DNA of 54,503 bases from DATEUP01 sp041485285 (GTDB taxonomy: Archaea > Thermoplasmatota > DTKX01 > DATEUP01), in assembly GCA_041485285.1 (NCBI GenBank), contig JBGPJF010000017.1, positions 1 through 54,503 of the forward strand, in the 5' to 3' direction. A program made the translations under genes and the position numbers. Under the pieces are notes generated by a model, which saw nothing but the letters and a program-made list of their open reading frames with translations, was not told where the DNA came from and did not search any database. Of the stretch, positions 1 to 8,304 are shown one piece after another (position 1 is the stretch's first letter; each line of letters begins with the position of its first letter).

Positions 1-313
1 CCGACTCGCGCGCAAACAGGATGTCGTCGATGATCCGCCCGTTGTCGTCCAGCATGTGCGTGTAGAGCACCTTGCCCGGCAGGGCGGGCTTGATGTCGTT
101 GGTGAACACCTTTCGCATGAGCGCCTCGGCGCCCGGCCCGTGCACGCGCACCTGCCCCATGTGCGACACATCGAACACGCCCACGCGCTGGCGTACGGCC
201 GTGTGTTCGTCGATGATCGATGTGTACTGGATGGGCAGGCTCCACCCTGCAAACTCAACGATCTGCCCGCCGAGCCGTTGGTGTTCCCCGATCAGCGCGG
301 TCTCAAATGCCAC
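1..313 (-). CDS. gcvT: Aminomethyltransferase, glycine cleavage T protein (N-terminal part)
   Basis: The first 104 residues are visible; the rest lies beyond base 1. The segment FAGWSLPIQY followed by VGVFDVSHMGQ is the classic GcvT N-terminus, where the folate-binding fold begins. GcvT transfers the methylene group from the aminomethyl-lipoyl H protein to tetrahydrofolate and releases ammonia. The start is GTG at 313; an in-frame TAA lies just upstream and no ATG intervenes. YgfZ or dimethylglycine dehydrogenase-type paralogues share this fold, but the FDVSHMGQ context fits GcvT best. No other glycine-cleavage gene is in the window, so the partners must lie further left or elsewhere. Confidence 0.9.
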   Translation of the reverse strand, partial: MAFETALIGEHQRLGGQIVEFAGWSLPIQYTSIIDEHTAVRQRVGVFDVSHMGQVRVHGPGAEALMRKVFTNDIKPALPGKVLYTHMLDDNGRIIDDILFARES

Positions 314-415
314 GATTCGTCGCCCAGGGCAGGCAACCGCGTGACTCCATTAAAGGGCTTTGAACCGGGGGGGCCAGGAGGCCCGGGAATGCGTTCGCCG
401 GAAGTATCGGCCAAA

Positions 416-426
416 CCTATATGTAG
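416..426 (+). promoter_or_regulatory. Candidate TATA box
   Basis: An AACCTATATGT-like element stands in otherwise GC-rich sequence, about 45 nt before the ATG at 467. It is placed as the promoter of the small zinc-protein gene, implying a leader of roughly 20 nt. Confidence 0.4.
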
Positions 427-466
427 CGCCCAACGAAGGGCTACACGTGCTCACCGGGGGACTTGT

Positions 467-709
467 ATGGAAGCAACTGTAATTCGGAGCCGAAACGCGA
501 TCGGGACCCCGCACTGCCAAGTGTGCGTCATGTTTCTCGGCCAGCCCGTGCCCATTGTCGCGGCGCGACACGGCTACGCGCTGTTCTGCGAGCAGTGCGC
601 GCTCGGGCACAACGCGCCGGTGCTGCGCGTGCGCGACCCGAAGGGGATGCAGATCCACGTGGACAGCGACCCCGCGGCGACTTCCGCCTCGCGCGGCGAA
701 GAGGAATAG
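467..709 (+). CDS. Small CxxC-CxxC zinc-binding protein, unknown function
   Basis: This 80-residue protein has two Cys pairs, Cys17/Cys20 and Cys41/Cys44, spaced like a zinc ribbon or treble clef. Between them lies a short hydrophobic stretch (VMFLGQPVPIVA). The tail is acidic and polar. The ATG at 467 is chosen because the sequence before it does not look coding and a TATA-like element lies upstream. I recognise no named family. It is flanked by gcvT on the opposite strand and the lipoprotein-like gene downstream, which gives no functional clue. A redox or nucleic-acid-binding role is possible but unsupported. Confidence 0.65.
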   Translation: MEATVIRSRNAIGTPHCQVCVMFLGQPVPIVAARHGYALFCEQCALGHNAPVLRVRDPKGMQIHVDSDPAATSASRGEEE

Positions 710-744
710 CCCCGCGCGCGCAAGGCGCCGCGGCCCCGCGGGAG

Positions 745-753
745 CCTTAAATA
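745..753 (+). promoter_or_regulatory. TATA box for the 803 gene
   Basis: CCTTAAATA interrupts GC-rich sequence about 53 nt before the ATG at 803. It matches the archaeal TATA consensus well; the predicted leader is about 25 nt. Confidence 0.55.
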
Positions 754-802
754 CCGTCTTTTGCTTCCAGCGAAGCGGCCTAATGGCCGGGCGGATTTGT
801 GA

Positions 803-1681
803 ATGCGCGCGCGTCAACGGGCCGTGCCGCTCGGGTTGGTTTCGGCCGTTGTTGGCATATCGGTGCTGGTGGCCGGCTGCCTTGCCCAGGACCGGCCGCG
901 CGAGCCGTCCTTTACGATCATCGCGGACGCCGGCGGCGCGGTGGTAGCCGTCGGCGCAATGGCGCACCTCGCATGGACGCAGGACCAGGCCATCGAGGCG
1001 GAGAAAGGCGAAGGCCCGGCGGAGCCGGCGGACATTGATTGGCAAGCCTCGAGCGGCGCCCATGCCACCGGCCCCTCGTTCGACTTCACGCCCGGCTCGG
1101 AATTCGTCCTTGTCGAGCTCAATGTGACCGCCGAGAACCACTCGGCCCACGACCTCGGCGCAGTCCTGTCGGTCCCTGCGAGCGGCAGTGGGTGGCGTGC
1201 CTACATCGGGGTCGTCGGGGATGTCGAATTGCAGTGGCTGGGCGGGGCCTTTGCCGCCGACACGCCGGTCAGCTGGCATGGCCACAAAGGACACTACTAC
1301 AGCACTTCCACCGTCGATTTCGATGTCCGCCTGCGCATCGTGCAGGGGCCAAATGGCGGCCAAGCCGCATTCCTAATCAGCGTCAAGGCGCCGACGGGCT
1401 ACGCCAATGTCACCGCCACGCAGCCGTTGCATTTCGAAGGGGGCGTGAACTACACCCTCTCGCTGGACGCGCACAATGCCGCGAACCACCGCGTAGGGGT
1501 CTCCGGGGCCGACCCGCCCAGCGTGCTGCTAAGCGAATTCGTCCAATCGAACGGCGGCGAGGCCGAGGGCCGCGTGGTCATCGCACCGGCCGGGCAGAGC
1601 CTGCCGGGGATGGACGCCGCCGCAGCCGTTGTTGCAGTCGGGGCCGCCTCGGTACTCGCTCTCGTGCGCCGCCGCCGCTAG
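803..1681 (+). CDS. Secreted lipoprotein-like surface protein with C-terminal sorting-type anchor
   Basis: This 292-residue protein begins with a basic, then hydrophobic signal ending in a lipobox-like VLVAGC (Cys26). A beta-rich ectodomain follows with several N-glycosylation sequons. The C-terminus has a Leu-Pro-Gly motif at about residue 265, an Ala/Val-rich hydrophobic helix and a terminal RRRR, the layout of PGF-CTERM/archaeosortase substrates although the motif here is PGM. It is therefore predicted to sit outside the membrane, anchored by lipid, by the C-terminal segment, or both. It ends tail-to-tail with the M50 protease gene, overlapping by four bases. No enzymatic motif was seen. 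Secretion is well supported; the anchoring mode is inference. Confidence 0.7.
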   Translation: MRARQRAVPLGLVSAVVGISVLVAGCLAQDRPREPSFTIIADAGGAVVAVGAMAHLAWTQDQAIEAEKGEGPAEPADIDWQASSGAHATGPSFDFTPGSEFVLVELNVTAENHSAHDLGAVLSVPASGSGWRAYIGVVGDVELQWLGGAFAADTPVSWHGHKGHYYSTSTVDFDVRLRIVQGPNGGQAAFLISVKAPTGYANVTATQPLHFEGGVNYTLSLDAHNAANHRVGVSGADPPSVLLSEFVQSNGGEAEGRVVIAPAGQSLPGMDAAAAVVAVGAASVLALVRRRR

Positions 1682-3480
1682 GCGCCCGCGTGCACCGCGA
1701 AGGACACGCTCGCATCGATGGCGGTCCAGTTTCCATCATGCGCCTCCACGGTGAACGTGGCGGCGTCGCCGGAGACCGCGCGCTCGGGCACCTGCACCAC
1801 ATAATTCACGATCGCGCACTGGTCGGGGCTAACCCGAAGCGAAGTGTTGCCATTGTTCAATTCTCCGAAGCCCGACGACCACGATGAGAAGAAGGTCTGG
1901 ACGCCCATCGTCAGGTTCAGCGGGACATCCCCCTCATTGCACGCCTCCACGGGCACCGACGCGATCGCCCCCGGTGGTGCGCTCGTGTTTTCCGGTGCGC
2001 CGAGCGCAAGCGCCGGGTGCGCGCGCACCGAGTGCGCGACGACCACCAGCGCCTTCTGCTGCGTCGCGTCGCCGACCGCCTTCACGCGCAGGAACACCGC
2101 CCCGTCCTGCCCCTCCAAGAGCGTCACCGCCCAGACCGTGAGGTTTACGCTCTGCTCTTTGAACTCCAACAGGTTCGTCAGCACGATCGCCGAAGCATTG
2201 GTCTCGCCGAACGACGCCGAAAACGGCCCGGCCGTCCCGTTGACCTGCACCTCGAGGTTGTTGTACGTGTTCCCGAGGTTTTCGAAGGTCAGCGACACAT
2301 TGGCGTTGCCGCCCGCCGCAACCATCACGACGCCGCTTGCCGCCGACCCGTCAAAGGCATAGTCGCCGGGAATCAGGGTGAGCGGCGCGGGGGAAAACGA
2401 CACCGCAAGGACGAGAAGGCCAAGCGCGCCGGCCACGACGCGCTTGGTGCCAAGCGATGACACCTGGTTGAGGGGCGGAGGGTGGCGGATCGTGAGGAAC
2501 ACGATGATGATGAGCAGGGTCCACCCCCAGTAGCCCAAAAGGACGCCGAACACCGCAATTCCAATCACCGCAAGCGCCGAGGTCGCCACGCCGCGCGAGG
2601 CCCGCGCTGGGCCGTTCCTCAGCAGCGAGTACATGACATGACCGCCGTCGAGCTGCCCGGCCGGGATCAGGTTGAAGGCGGTGACGTAGAAGCCTGCCCA
2701 CCCCGCGACGAGCATGGGGTGGAGGTAGGAATTTGCCGGCGTCCCGATTACGCCGAGGATCCAGTCATACATGAGGGGGTCGCCGATGTTGAGCCCGTTG
2801 CCGAATTCGGGGCGCGCCGGCGAGGGGTTCGCCTGCATGAGCAGCGCGCCGACGACCGTGACGACGATCGACGAGAGGAATCCGATCACCGGACCGGAGA
2901 GCCCGATGTCGAAGATCGCGCGGCGGGAGGGGAGCGGGTCACGCATCGAGATGAACGCGCCGAGGGTGCCCAGCGGCCAAAGGAAGGGGAGGAAGAACGG
3001 CAGCGATGCGCGGACGTGGTGGTGGCGCGCCATGAAGAAGTGGCCCATCTCGTGGAGGGACAAGATCGACAGCAGCGGGAGCGCGAAGTAGAGCGCACCC
3101 CCCCCTTGCGCCTGGAGGGACAGCCAGTCGACGGGCGGCTCGGTGCCGGTTGGCCCGGGCGGCGAGATGTAGCCGGCCCACCATATCGCGCCGGCGCTCT
3201 GCACGGCGACCATCGTCGCGATGAAGAAGATCCAATTGACGCGCGAACGGCGGAACGGCGGGTCGACGAGCCTCGACACGGTGACGACGCCCTCCCCGGT
3301 CACGATTTGCATCGTGGGGACGTACGAGAGTTCCTTCAGTTCGACGCGCAGGGCCTCGAAGGCCGCGTCGACCTCAGGGGAGTCGGTCACGACCGGTTTG
3401 CCCGATGCCGTCTCGCGCGTGAAGAACGCGATGCGGAAGCGGTCGCCCTCGATGTGGCGGACCTTGAACTGCCGATTCAC
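1678..3480 (-). CDS. M50-family intramembrane metalloprotease with C-terminal ectodomain
   Basis: This 600-residue protein is a site-2-protease relative. The zinc motif HEMGH is at residues 143-147, and the third-ligand region NLIPAGQLDGGH is at 270-281 (Asp278). About six hydrophobic segments span residues 83-340. Residues 375-600 form an Asn-rich beta-sandwich-like exported domain (segments such as LTFENLGNTYNN) resembling NEW3/CARDB modules, which is unusual for the family. The cytosolic N-terminus (1-80) matches archaeal M50 proteins. GTG at 3480 is the only usable in-frame start, yet homologous-looking sequence (SSAIEYLSETVNRQF) continues upstream to a stop, suggesting a frameshift around 3533-3545 (see findings). 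Likely substrates are membrane-anchored regulators or surface proteins. Confidence 0.88.
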   Translation of the reverse strand: MNRQFKVRHIEGDRFRIAFFTRETASGKPVVTDSPEVDAAFEALRVELKELSYVPTMQIVTGEGVVTVSRLVDPPFRRSRVNWIFFIATMVAVQSAGAIWWAGYISPPGPTGTEPPVDWLSLQAQGGGALYFALPLLSILSLHEMGHFFMARHHHVRASLPFFLPFLWPLGTLGAFISMRDPLPSRRAIFDIGLSGPVIGFLSSIVVTVVGALLMQANPSPARPEFGNGLNIGDPLMYDWILGVIGTPANSYLHPMLVAGWAGFYVTAFNLIPAGQLDGGHVMYSLLRNGPARASRGVATSALAVIGIAVFGVLLGYWGWTLLIIIVFLTIRHPPPLNQVSSLGTKRVVAGALGLLVLAVSFSPAPLTLIPGDYAFDGSAASGVVMVAAGGNANVSLTFENLGNTYNNLEVQVNGTAGPFSASFGETNASAIVLTNLLEFKEQSVNLTVWAVTLLEGQDGAVFLRVKAVGDATQQKALVVVAHSVRAHPALALGAPENTSAPPGAIASVPVEACNEGDVPLNLTMGVQTFFSSWSSGFGELNNGNTSLRVSPDQCAIVNYVVQVPERAVSGDAATFTVEAHDGNWTAIDASVSFAVHAGA

Positions 3481-3620
3481 GGTCTCCGAGAGGTACTCGA
3501 TCGCGCTGCTCTTCGGGGCAGCCTGGGGCGGCGGCGGGGTCCCCGTTCGTCACACCTCGGGCAACCGGCGCGAAGCGTCGGCCCCATTTGATGATTTGGA
3601 GGTGTCCCAAGGGGCTGCCT

Positions 3621-4307
3621 TCACTTGAACGCGTGGCCGCCGATCAGGTACGACGCGCCGGCGGTCAGCATCGCGATCGCCACGAGGCGCAGCCCCGCCT
3701 TGATCATGCCCTTCTTCGTGATGGTGCCGAGGTACGCGCCCAGCCCGAACAGGAACGCGAGCGTGAGGCCGGAGGCGATGAGCACGGCGTCGTAGAAGGC
3801 GAGCGCGGAGGGGACCAACAGGAACGGGATGAGCGGGAGCAGGCCGGCAACCAGCGGCGCGACCCCGTGGACGAGGGACGACACGATGGTCGCGAAGCGG
3901 TGGGCCTTCACCTTGTCCCCGCCGACCACGCGCAGCATCGCCGTCTGCACCTCTTGGTGCTCGAGGTCCTGCTCGACGCGCTCGGCCTCGTAGGCGCCGA
4001 AGGTGGATGAGATCGCCAGCGCGACGCTCGTTGCAAGGCCCGCCGAGAGGATCAGCGCCGGGTTCGTCGAGTACCCGGCCGCGCCGAGGATGAGGCCAAG
4101 GACGGTGAGCGCGCCGTCGAAGGCGCCGATCACGAAGTACCGGCGCGAGATGGCGAAGACGCCCGTGAGCTGGTCGTAGTACCGGGCACGGGCCCAGAAC
4201 CCCCGGGTCGATTCCGGGGCAGCGTCCTCCCGCTGGCTGGAGTTGCGCTCCGCCGGTGGGCGGGGGGCCTCGCTCGATCGCCCTCTCCCCCGCGTCGCGC
4301 GAAGCAT
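3621..4307 (-). CDS. VIT1/CCC1-family membrane transporter
   Basis: This 228-residue protein has a charged N-terminal tail, then the hallmark first helix of VIT/CCC1 (FVIGAFDGALTVLGLILGA) and paired helices around a cytosolic acidic helix (EAERVEQDLEHQEVQ). It ends with TM segments including LVHGVAPLVAGLLPLIPFLLV. The family moves Fe2+ or Mn2+ out of the cytosol in exchange for protons; the metal here is not determinable. The ATG at 4307 is chosen because upstream codons read as non-coding. The M50 gene follows on the same strand 33-140 nt downstream, depending on its start, so the two may be co-transcribed. Confidence 0.85.
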   Translation of the reverse strand: MLRATRGRGRSSEAPRPPAERNSSQREDAAPESTRGFWARARYYDQLTGVFAISRRYFVIGAFDGALTVLGLILGAAGYSTNPALILSAGLATSVALAISSTFGAYEAERVEQDLEHQEVQTAMLRVVGGDKVKAHRFATIVSSLVHGVAPLVAGLLPLIPFLLVPSALAFYDAVLIASGLTLAFLFGLGAYLGTITKKGMIKAGLRLVAIAMLTAGASYLIGGHAFK

Positions 4308-4479
4308 AGGGGGGCCTTTCTCCTCGGGCGCTTGGGGGTGGGTCAGCGTGCGCCAACTGCTCGAGGCAAGTTTGGCGGTTGTCCGAGAGCGAGGCCCGAT
4401 ATCAACCTTCGCGGCCCCATGTGCACCGCTGAAAGCGCGAGAGAAAGGCCTTTTCCCCGCTCCCGCCCCTGGCGGGGCG

Positions 4480-4989
4480 ATGGCCAACCCCCCGCGGCGC
4501 ATCGGCGTCGACCACGAACACGTCGACTGCGGCCACGAAGAGATGGTGTGGCTCCCGCCCTCGTCGGCGCAGGTCGAGCAGCGCGCGCTGCGGCGCAAGT
4601 CATTCTGCCTGAAGTGCGGGCTCGTCCGCAACGTCGGCAGCGACCGCGCGCTGCCGATCGGGTTCTGGACGGGCGCGGTCATCCGCATCCGCAACACGCT
4701 CGAGCGCGAGCACCGCCGCGGGCCGCATGCCATTGCCAAGCTGCCGTCGGCGCAGGTTCGCCTGATATTGCGCGAAATGATTGCAACACCAGGGTTCGAC
4801 GACCCCTACGCGATGACGCGCACCGCGCAAGTGGAGCTGGTGCTCAAGGCGATCCACAAAGTGCGGCCCGATGTCCCGCGGGCGCTTGTCGAAGACGCGG
4901 TCGATGGGGAGCCGCCGCGCCCGAAGAAACCGGGGGCCAAGGGCCCGCCGCGGGGAGCGGCCCCTACTGCTCGCCCAGGTGGACGATGA
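4480..4989 (+). CDS. Conserved-looking zinc-binding protein, unknown function
   Basis: This 169-residue protein carries Cys17/His19 and Cys43-Leu-Lys-Cys46, spaced as a zinc ribbon, in its N-terminal 50 residues. A mostly helical, basic middle follows, ending in a Pro/Arg-rich tail. The ATG at 4480 begins the compositionally coherent part. I recognise no family. The last 26 bases overlap the end of the convergent UspA gene. A nucleic-acid or ribosome-associated role would suit the basic composition but is only a guess. Confidence 0.6.
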   Translation: MANPPRRIGVDHEHVDCGHEEMVWLPPSSAQVEQRALRRKSFCLKCGLVRNVGSDRALPIGFWTGAVIRIRNTLEREHRRGPHAIAKLPSAQVRLILREMIATPGFDDPYAMTRTAQVELVLKAIHKVRPDVPRALVEDAVDGEPPRPKKPGAKGPPRGAAPTARPGGR

Positions 4990-5944
4990 GCACCGGCCGC
5001 TCAGCGCGCCGGACGAGTTGGTCGCTCGACGAGCCGAAGAACGCGCCGCGCTCGACCGCCCGCTCCTGCAGCTTCGCCATCAGGCCCTTCTTCAGCCGCA
5101 GGCGCGTGCCGAACACGAAGAAGTCGATGTAGTCGCGGTCGGCGATCTCGATGGCCGCGTCGACGGGGTCCTTGTTGATGCTGACGTCCTTGACCTTGAT
5201 CCAGTACTGCGAGGCCATCGTCTTCAGCGAGTCGAGGATCTGCTGGATCTCCGGCGCGTGCTCGGCCCCGGCGTGCATGAAGTAGAGTTCGGCCTGCAGC
5301 ACGCGGGCAAAGCGCATGGCCTCCGCCGCAAGGTCGAGGGAGCCGGCGCCGCCGTCAATGCCCACGAGGATGCGGGGGCGGGTCGTCGTTTCCCCGGCGA
5401 TCTGCACGATTTCCTTGTCGGCGCCTTCCGTCTGGATTTGCGTCCCGGCGGGCAGGACAAGCACCGGCACTTTCGACCGCGAGAACACGCCGCGCGCGAC
5501 GCTGCCTGCGAAGAGTTCGGTCTTGGGCACCTTGCCGTGCGTCCCCATTACAATGGCGTCGGCGGCCAGGACGTCGGCCGCTTGGAGGATTACATCGACG
5601 GGGTCGCCGATGGTGACGGTCGTCTGGATCGCGATGTTCGTCGTGCGCGTGAGCTGCCGGAAGGGCAGCATGTACTCGTCGATCTCCTTGGCCAGCTGCG
5701 GGTGGCTGTCCCGGATCTGCGCGAAGGGGGTCCCGTGCGAATGCGCCCTGGCTTCGTGGTGGACCTTCGGGTCGACCGCGTGCAGCCCGATGACCTCGGC
5801 GCGCAGCATCGCTGCGAAGCGGACGCCCTGCATGATCGAGTTGTAGGCCGCGTCCGACCCGTCGGTCGGGATCAGGATGCGCTTGATCGGGGAGCGGATG
5901 CGTTTGACCGAAAGTGCGAGGGACTGCAGGTTTTCCGCCTCCAC
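4964..5944 (-). CDS. Tandem universal stress protein (UspA)
   Basis: This 326-residue protein has two UspA domains, about 18-175 and 185-326. The first keeps the ATP-binding signature: GTHGKVPKTELFAGS, i.e. G-2x-G-9x-GS, followed by PVLVLP. The second starts with ILVGIDGG but its nucleotide loop is degenerate, so it is probably regulatory. Start GTG at 5944 lies 33 nt from the TATA box at 5973-5981, implying an almost leaderless message. A second tandem UspA gene lies directly upstream on the same strand but has its own promoter. Universal stress proteins bind ATP/AMP or partner proteins under stress; the partner here is unknown. Confidence 0.88.
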   Translation of the reverse strand: MEAENLQSLALSVKRIRSPIKRILIPTDGSDAAYNSIMQGVRFAAMLRAEVIGLHAVDPKVHHEARAHSHGTPFAQIRDSHPQLAKEIDEYMLPFRQLTRTTNIAIQTTVTIGDPVDVILQAADVLAADAIVMGTHGKVPKTELFAGSVARGVFSRSKVPVLVLPAGTQIQTEGADKEIVQIAGETTTRPRILVGIDGGAGSLDLAAEAMRFARVLQAELYFMHAGAEHAPEIQQILDSLKTMASQYWIKVKDVSINKDPVDAAIEIADRDYIDFFVFGTRLRLKKGLMAKLQERAVERGAFFGSSSDQLVRRAERPVLIVHLGEQ

Positions 5945-5961
5945 CGAAGGGACGGGGCAAC

Positions 5962-5981
5962 CCCCCAGGGGGCAATAAAGG
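5962..5981 (-). promoter_or_regulatory. TATA box and adjacent GC palindrome of the uspA gene at 4964-5944
   Basis: On the minus strand CCTTTATTG (5981-5973) is a good archaeal TATA box. It is directly followed by the palindrome CCCCCTGGGGG (5972-5962), placed between TATA box and start codon where a repressor could act. Confidence 0.6.
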
Positions 5982-6030
5982 TTTGAGGGGGAAGGCGCGC
6001 AAGGGCGGCGGCAACTCAAGGGGGGGTTTC

Positions 6031-6945
6031 TCAGACCGGGACGACGGCCACCGCGCAGCGCGCCTGCCCGAGGAGCCGCTGGGTGAACGAGCCCACCTCC
6101 CCGTGCGCGCGTCCGGCGGCGGCCCGCGCGCCGACGACGATAATCGAGCTCGGCTCCTGCTCGGAGAGCCCCGTAAGCCCCGCGAGCGCGTCCTCCGACC
6201 CGGTGTCGACTTTGAATTGGACGAGCGCGGCGAGGGCCGCCTGTTGGGCCGCCGAAACGTGCGGCGCGACATCGGCGCCCGGGTACGTGGGGGCGCCGGC
6301 GAAAATGCGCAGCGCGCCGCGCGCGCGCCGCGCGAGTTCGACGGCCTGGGCGATCACCTCGGCGCTGCCGGGCCCCCCGTCGATGGCGGCAATGATCCTG
6401 GGCCCGGCGACTGGAGGCTCGCCGCCGCCTGCAAACTCCCGCGCAAGGGCTTCCGAGTCCCGGACGGCGCGCGGCGGCACCACGATCGTCGGCCGCTTCG
6501 AAGCGCCGTAGACCTCGCCGGCCACCGACCCCAGCGTTTTGCCCTCCGAGTGCGCGGAGCGCCCGTGGGCGCCCATCACGACCATTGTTGCCGCAATCGA
6601 TTCGCTGCAAGCCCCGATGGCTTGCGCGGCCGCGCCGCGCGCCGCCATCAGCGCGACCTGCACGCCGGCCGCCTTCCCCCAAACCGGCACGGCCAGCATC
6701 GCCAGCCTCGACTCCTCCGCCTCGTCCTCGCCGTGCTGCGCGAATTCGTCGAGCGGGCACGGCGCGACCGAGCGGCGCCTCGTGAGGACGCCGCGGCGCC
6801 CCACATGGAGGGCGGTCAACGACGCGCCCGAGGGCCGCGCGATGCGCAGCGCCACGGCCAGCGCGCTTGCCGACTCCTGCGAGCCGTCCATCGGGACGAG
6901 CAGCCGCGCCGTCTTCCCCTCTGGCGGCCAGTTGGAGGTGCCCAC
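6031..6945 (-). CDS. Tandem universal stress protein (UspA), second copy
   Basis: This 304-residue protein starts at GTG 6945. The first UspA domain (about 12-160) begins with RLLVPMDGS and carries an ATP loop, VMGAHGRSAHSEGKTLGS. The second domain (about 170-304) starts with IIAAIDGG and has a modified loop (GARAAAGRAHGEVGS). It lies 86 nt upstream of the other tandem UspA gene on the same strand. The two are clearly diverged, so a recent duplication is not indicated. A minus-strand TATA box lies at 6983-6990, back to back with the glmU-like promoter. Confidence 0.85.
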   Translation of the reverse strand: MGTSNWPPEGKTARLLVPMDGSQESASALAVALRIARPSGASLTALHVGRRGVLTRRRSVAPCPLDEFAQHGEDEAEESRLAMLAVPVWGKAAGVQVALMAARGAAAQAIGACSESIAATMVVMGAHGRSAHSEGKTLGSVAGEVYGASKRPTIVVPPRAVRDSEALAREFAGGGEPPVAGPRIIAAIDGGPGSAEVIAQAVELARRARGALRIFAGAPTYPGADVAPHVSAAQQAALAALVQFKVDTGSEDALAGLTGLSEQEPSSIIVVGARAAAGRAHGEVGSFTQRLLGQARCAVAVVPV

Positions 6946-6982
6946 GCGTCCCGCCCCCGAGCGAGGAGGAGGGCGCGCGCGT

Positions 6983-6990
6983 GATAAAGT
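6983..6990 (-). promoter_or_regulatory. TATA box of the uspA gene at 6031-6945
   Basis: ACTTTATC on the minus strand, about 40 nt before the GTG at 6945. It forms a divergent arrangement with the plus-strand TATA box at 7041-7048. Confidence 0.55.
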
Positions 6991-7040
6991 TGGCCCCGCG
7001 CGCGGACAGATAGGATGCGCCGGGGGCACGCCGACCAAAT

Positions 7041-7048
7041 GCTTTTAC
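7041..7048 (+). promoter_or_regulatory. TATA box of the glmU-glmS unit
   Basis: GCTTTTAC lies about 43 nt before the ATG at 7088. A G-rich stretch just before the ATG may aid ribosome binding. Confidence 0.55.
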
Positions 7049-7087
7049 CGCAACCTTCGCCGTAACGCGGCCCAGGCGAGGGGGAAA

Positions 7088-8290
7088 ATGCGCGCCGTCA
7101 TCCTCGCCGCCGGAGAAGGGCTCCGTCTGCGCCCCTTCACCCTCACGCGCCCCAAAGTCATGCTCCCCGTCGCCGGCCGCCCCATCCTCGAGTACGTCGT
7201 CGACGCCCTCAAAGAAAACGGCATCACCGACATCACGATGGTCATCGGCTACCAGAAGGAGCGCATCCAGTCGTACTTCGAGAATGGGCGGCGCTTCGGC
7301 GTGTCCATATCGTACGCCGTCCAAGCCAAGCAGCTCGGCACTGCCCACGCGCTCCTCCAAGCCAAGGGCAAAGCCTCCGACGGCCCCGTCCTCGTCCTGC
7401 CCGGCGACAACCTCGTCGACCCCGACACGCTGCGCGACCTGCTCGACAAGCGCGAGAAAGACCGAAACGCGATGGTCGTCACCTTCTCGCCGAACCCGTC
7501 CAAGTACGGGGTCGTCCAGGTCGAAGACGGCACGGTCACACGGATCACGGAGAAGCCCGCGGCGTCGGTGTCCGACCTCATCAACACGGGCATCTACCTC
7601 TTCGAGCCGCGCGTGTTCGAGCTTGCCGAGTGGTCAGTGAAGGCCTCGCGCTTCGACATCAGCGACGTCCTGGAAGCGCTCATCGAGCGCGCCGACAAGA
7701 TCCAGGGGATCGAAATCGAGGGCCACTGGCTGGACATCGTCTACCCGTGGGACATCCTCTCGGTCAACGCCAAGATGCTCCAACAAGTGGTCGCGAAAAC
7801 CGCCGGCACCATCGAGCCGGGCGCCGTGGTCCAAGGGCCCGTCTCCGTCGGGAAGGGCACAGTCGTGCGCAGCGGGTCGTACATCCGCGGCCCCGCCGTG
7901 ATCGGCGAGGGCTGCGACATCGGCCCCAGCGTCGTGGTGTTCCCCTCCACTTCGATCGGCCACAACGTTACGATCGGCCCCTTCACCCAGGTGCGCAACA
8001 GCGTCATCCATGACAACGTGTCCATCGGCGGCTCCTCGTATGTTGCGAACTCCGTCATCGACGACGGCACGGTCACGCGCTCCCACTTCGTCACCCACCA
8101 CGGCGACCGCCTCATGATGGTCGAGGGGGACGTGATCCCGGTCTCCGACCTCGGGGCCATCATCGGCGACACCTGCTCCTTTGGGCCCCGCTGCCTCCTC
8201 GACCCCGGCGTCGTGGTCGGCCGCCGCGCCAAGGTCGACGGGAACGTCCACGTCAGCCGCGATGTGCCCAACGACGCGACGGTCCTCTAA
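7088..8290 (+). CDS. glmU: Bifunctional sugar-1-phosphate nucleotidylyltransferase / acetyltransferase (archaeal GlmU type)
   Basis: This 400-residue protein has an N-terminal nucleotidyltransferase domain (1-230) that opens with the signature LAAGEGLRLRPFTLTRPK and contains LPGDNLVD and a TEKP segment. From about 245 to 400 a left-handed beta-helix of hexapeptide repeats (GPVSVGKGTVVRSGSYI and similar) forms the acetyltransferase part. The expected role is acetylation of glucosamine-1-phosphate and formation of UDP-GlcNAc for N-glycans or lipid head groups. It is followed 14 nt later by glmS, supporting the pathway. Archaeal members can accept other sugars, so substrate range is open. Confidence 0.88.
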   Translation: MRAVILAAGEGLRLRPFTLTRPKVMLPVAGRPILEYVVDALKENGITDITMVIGYQKERIQSYFENGRRFGVSISYAVQAKQLGTAHALLQAKGKASDGPVLVLPGDNLVDPDTLRDLLDKREKDRNAMVVTFSPNPSKYGVVQVEDGTVTRITEKPAASVSDLINTGIYLFEPRVFELAEWSVKASRFDISDVLEALIERADKIQGIEIEGHWLDIVYPWDILSVNAKMLQQVVAKTAGTIEPGAVVQGPVSVGKGTVVRSGSYIRGPAVIGEGCDIGPSVVVFPSTSIGHNVTIGPFTQVRNSVIHDNVSIGGSSYVANSVIDDGTVTRSHFVTHHGDRLMMVEGDVIPVSDLGAIIGDTCSFGPRCLLDPGVVVGRRAKVDGNVHVSRDVPNDATVL

Positions 8291-8304
8291 CGGGAGGTTC
8301 GCGC

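Noticed and set aside
2482..3591. Plus-strand open frame opposite the M50 gene
   Set aside because: The Glu/Arg/Asp-rich product is a typical shadow; the HEMGH and LDGGH motifs are on the minus strand.
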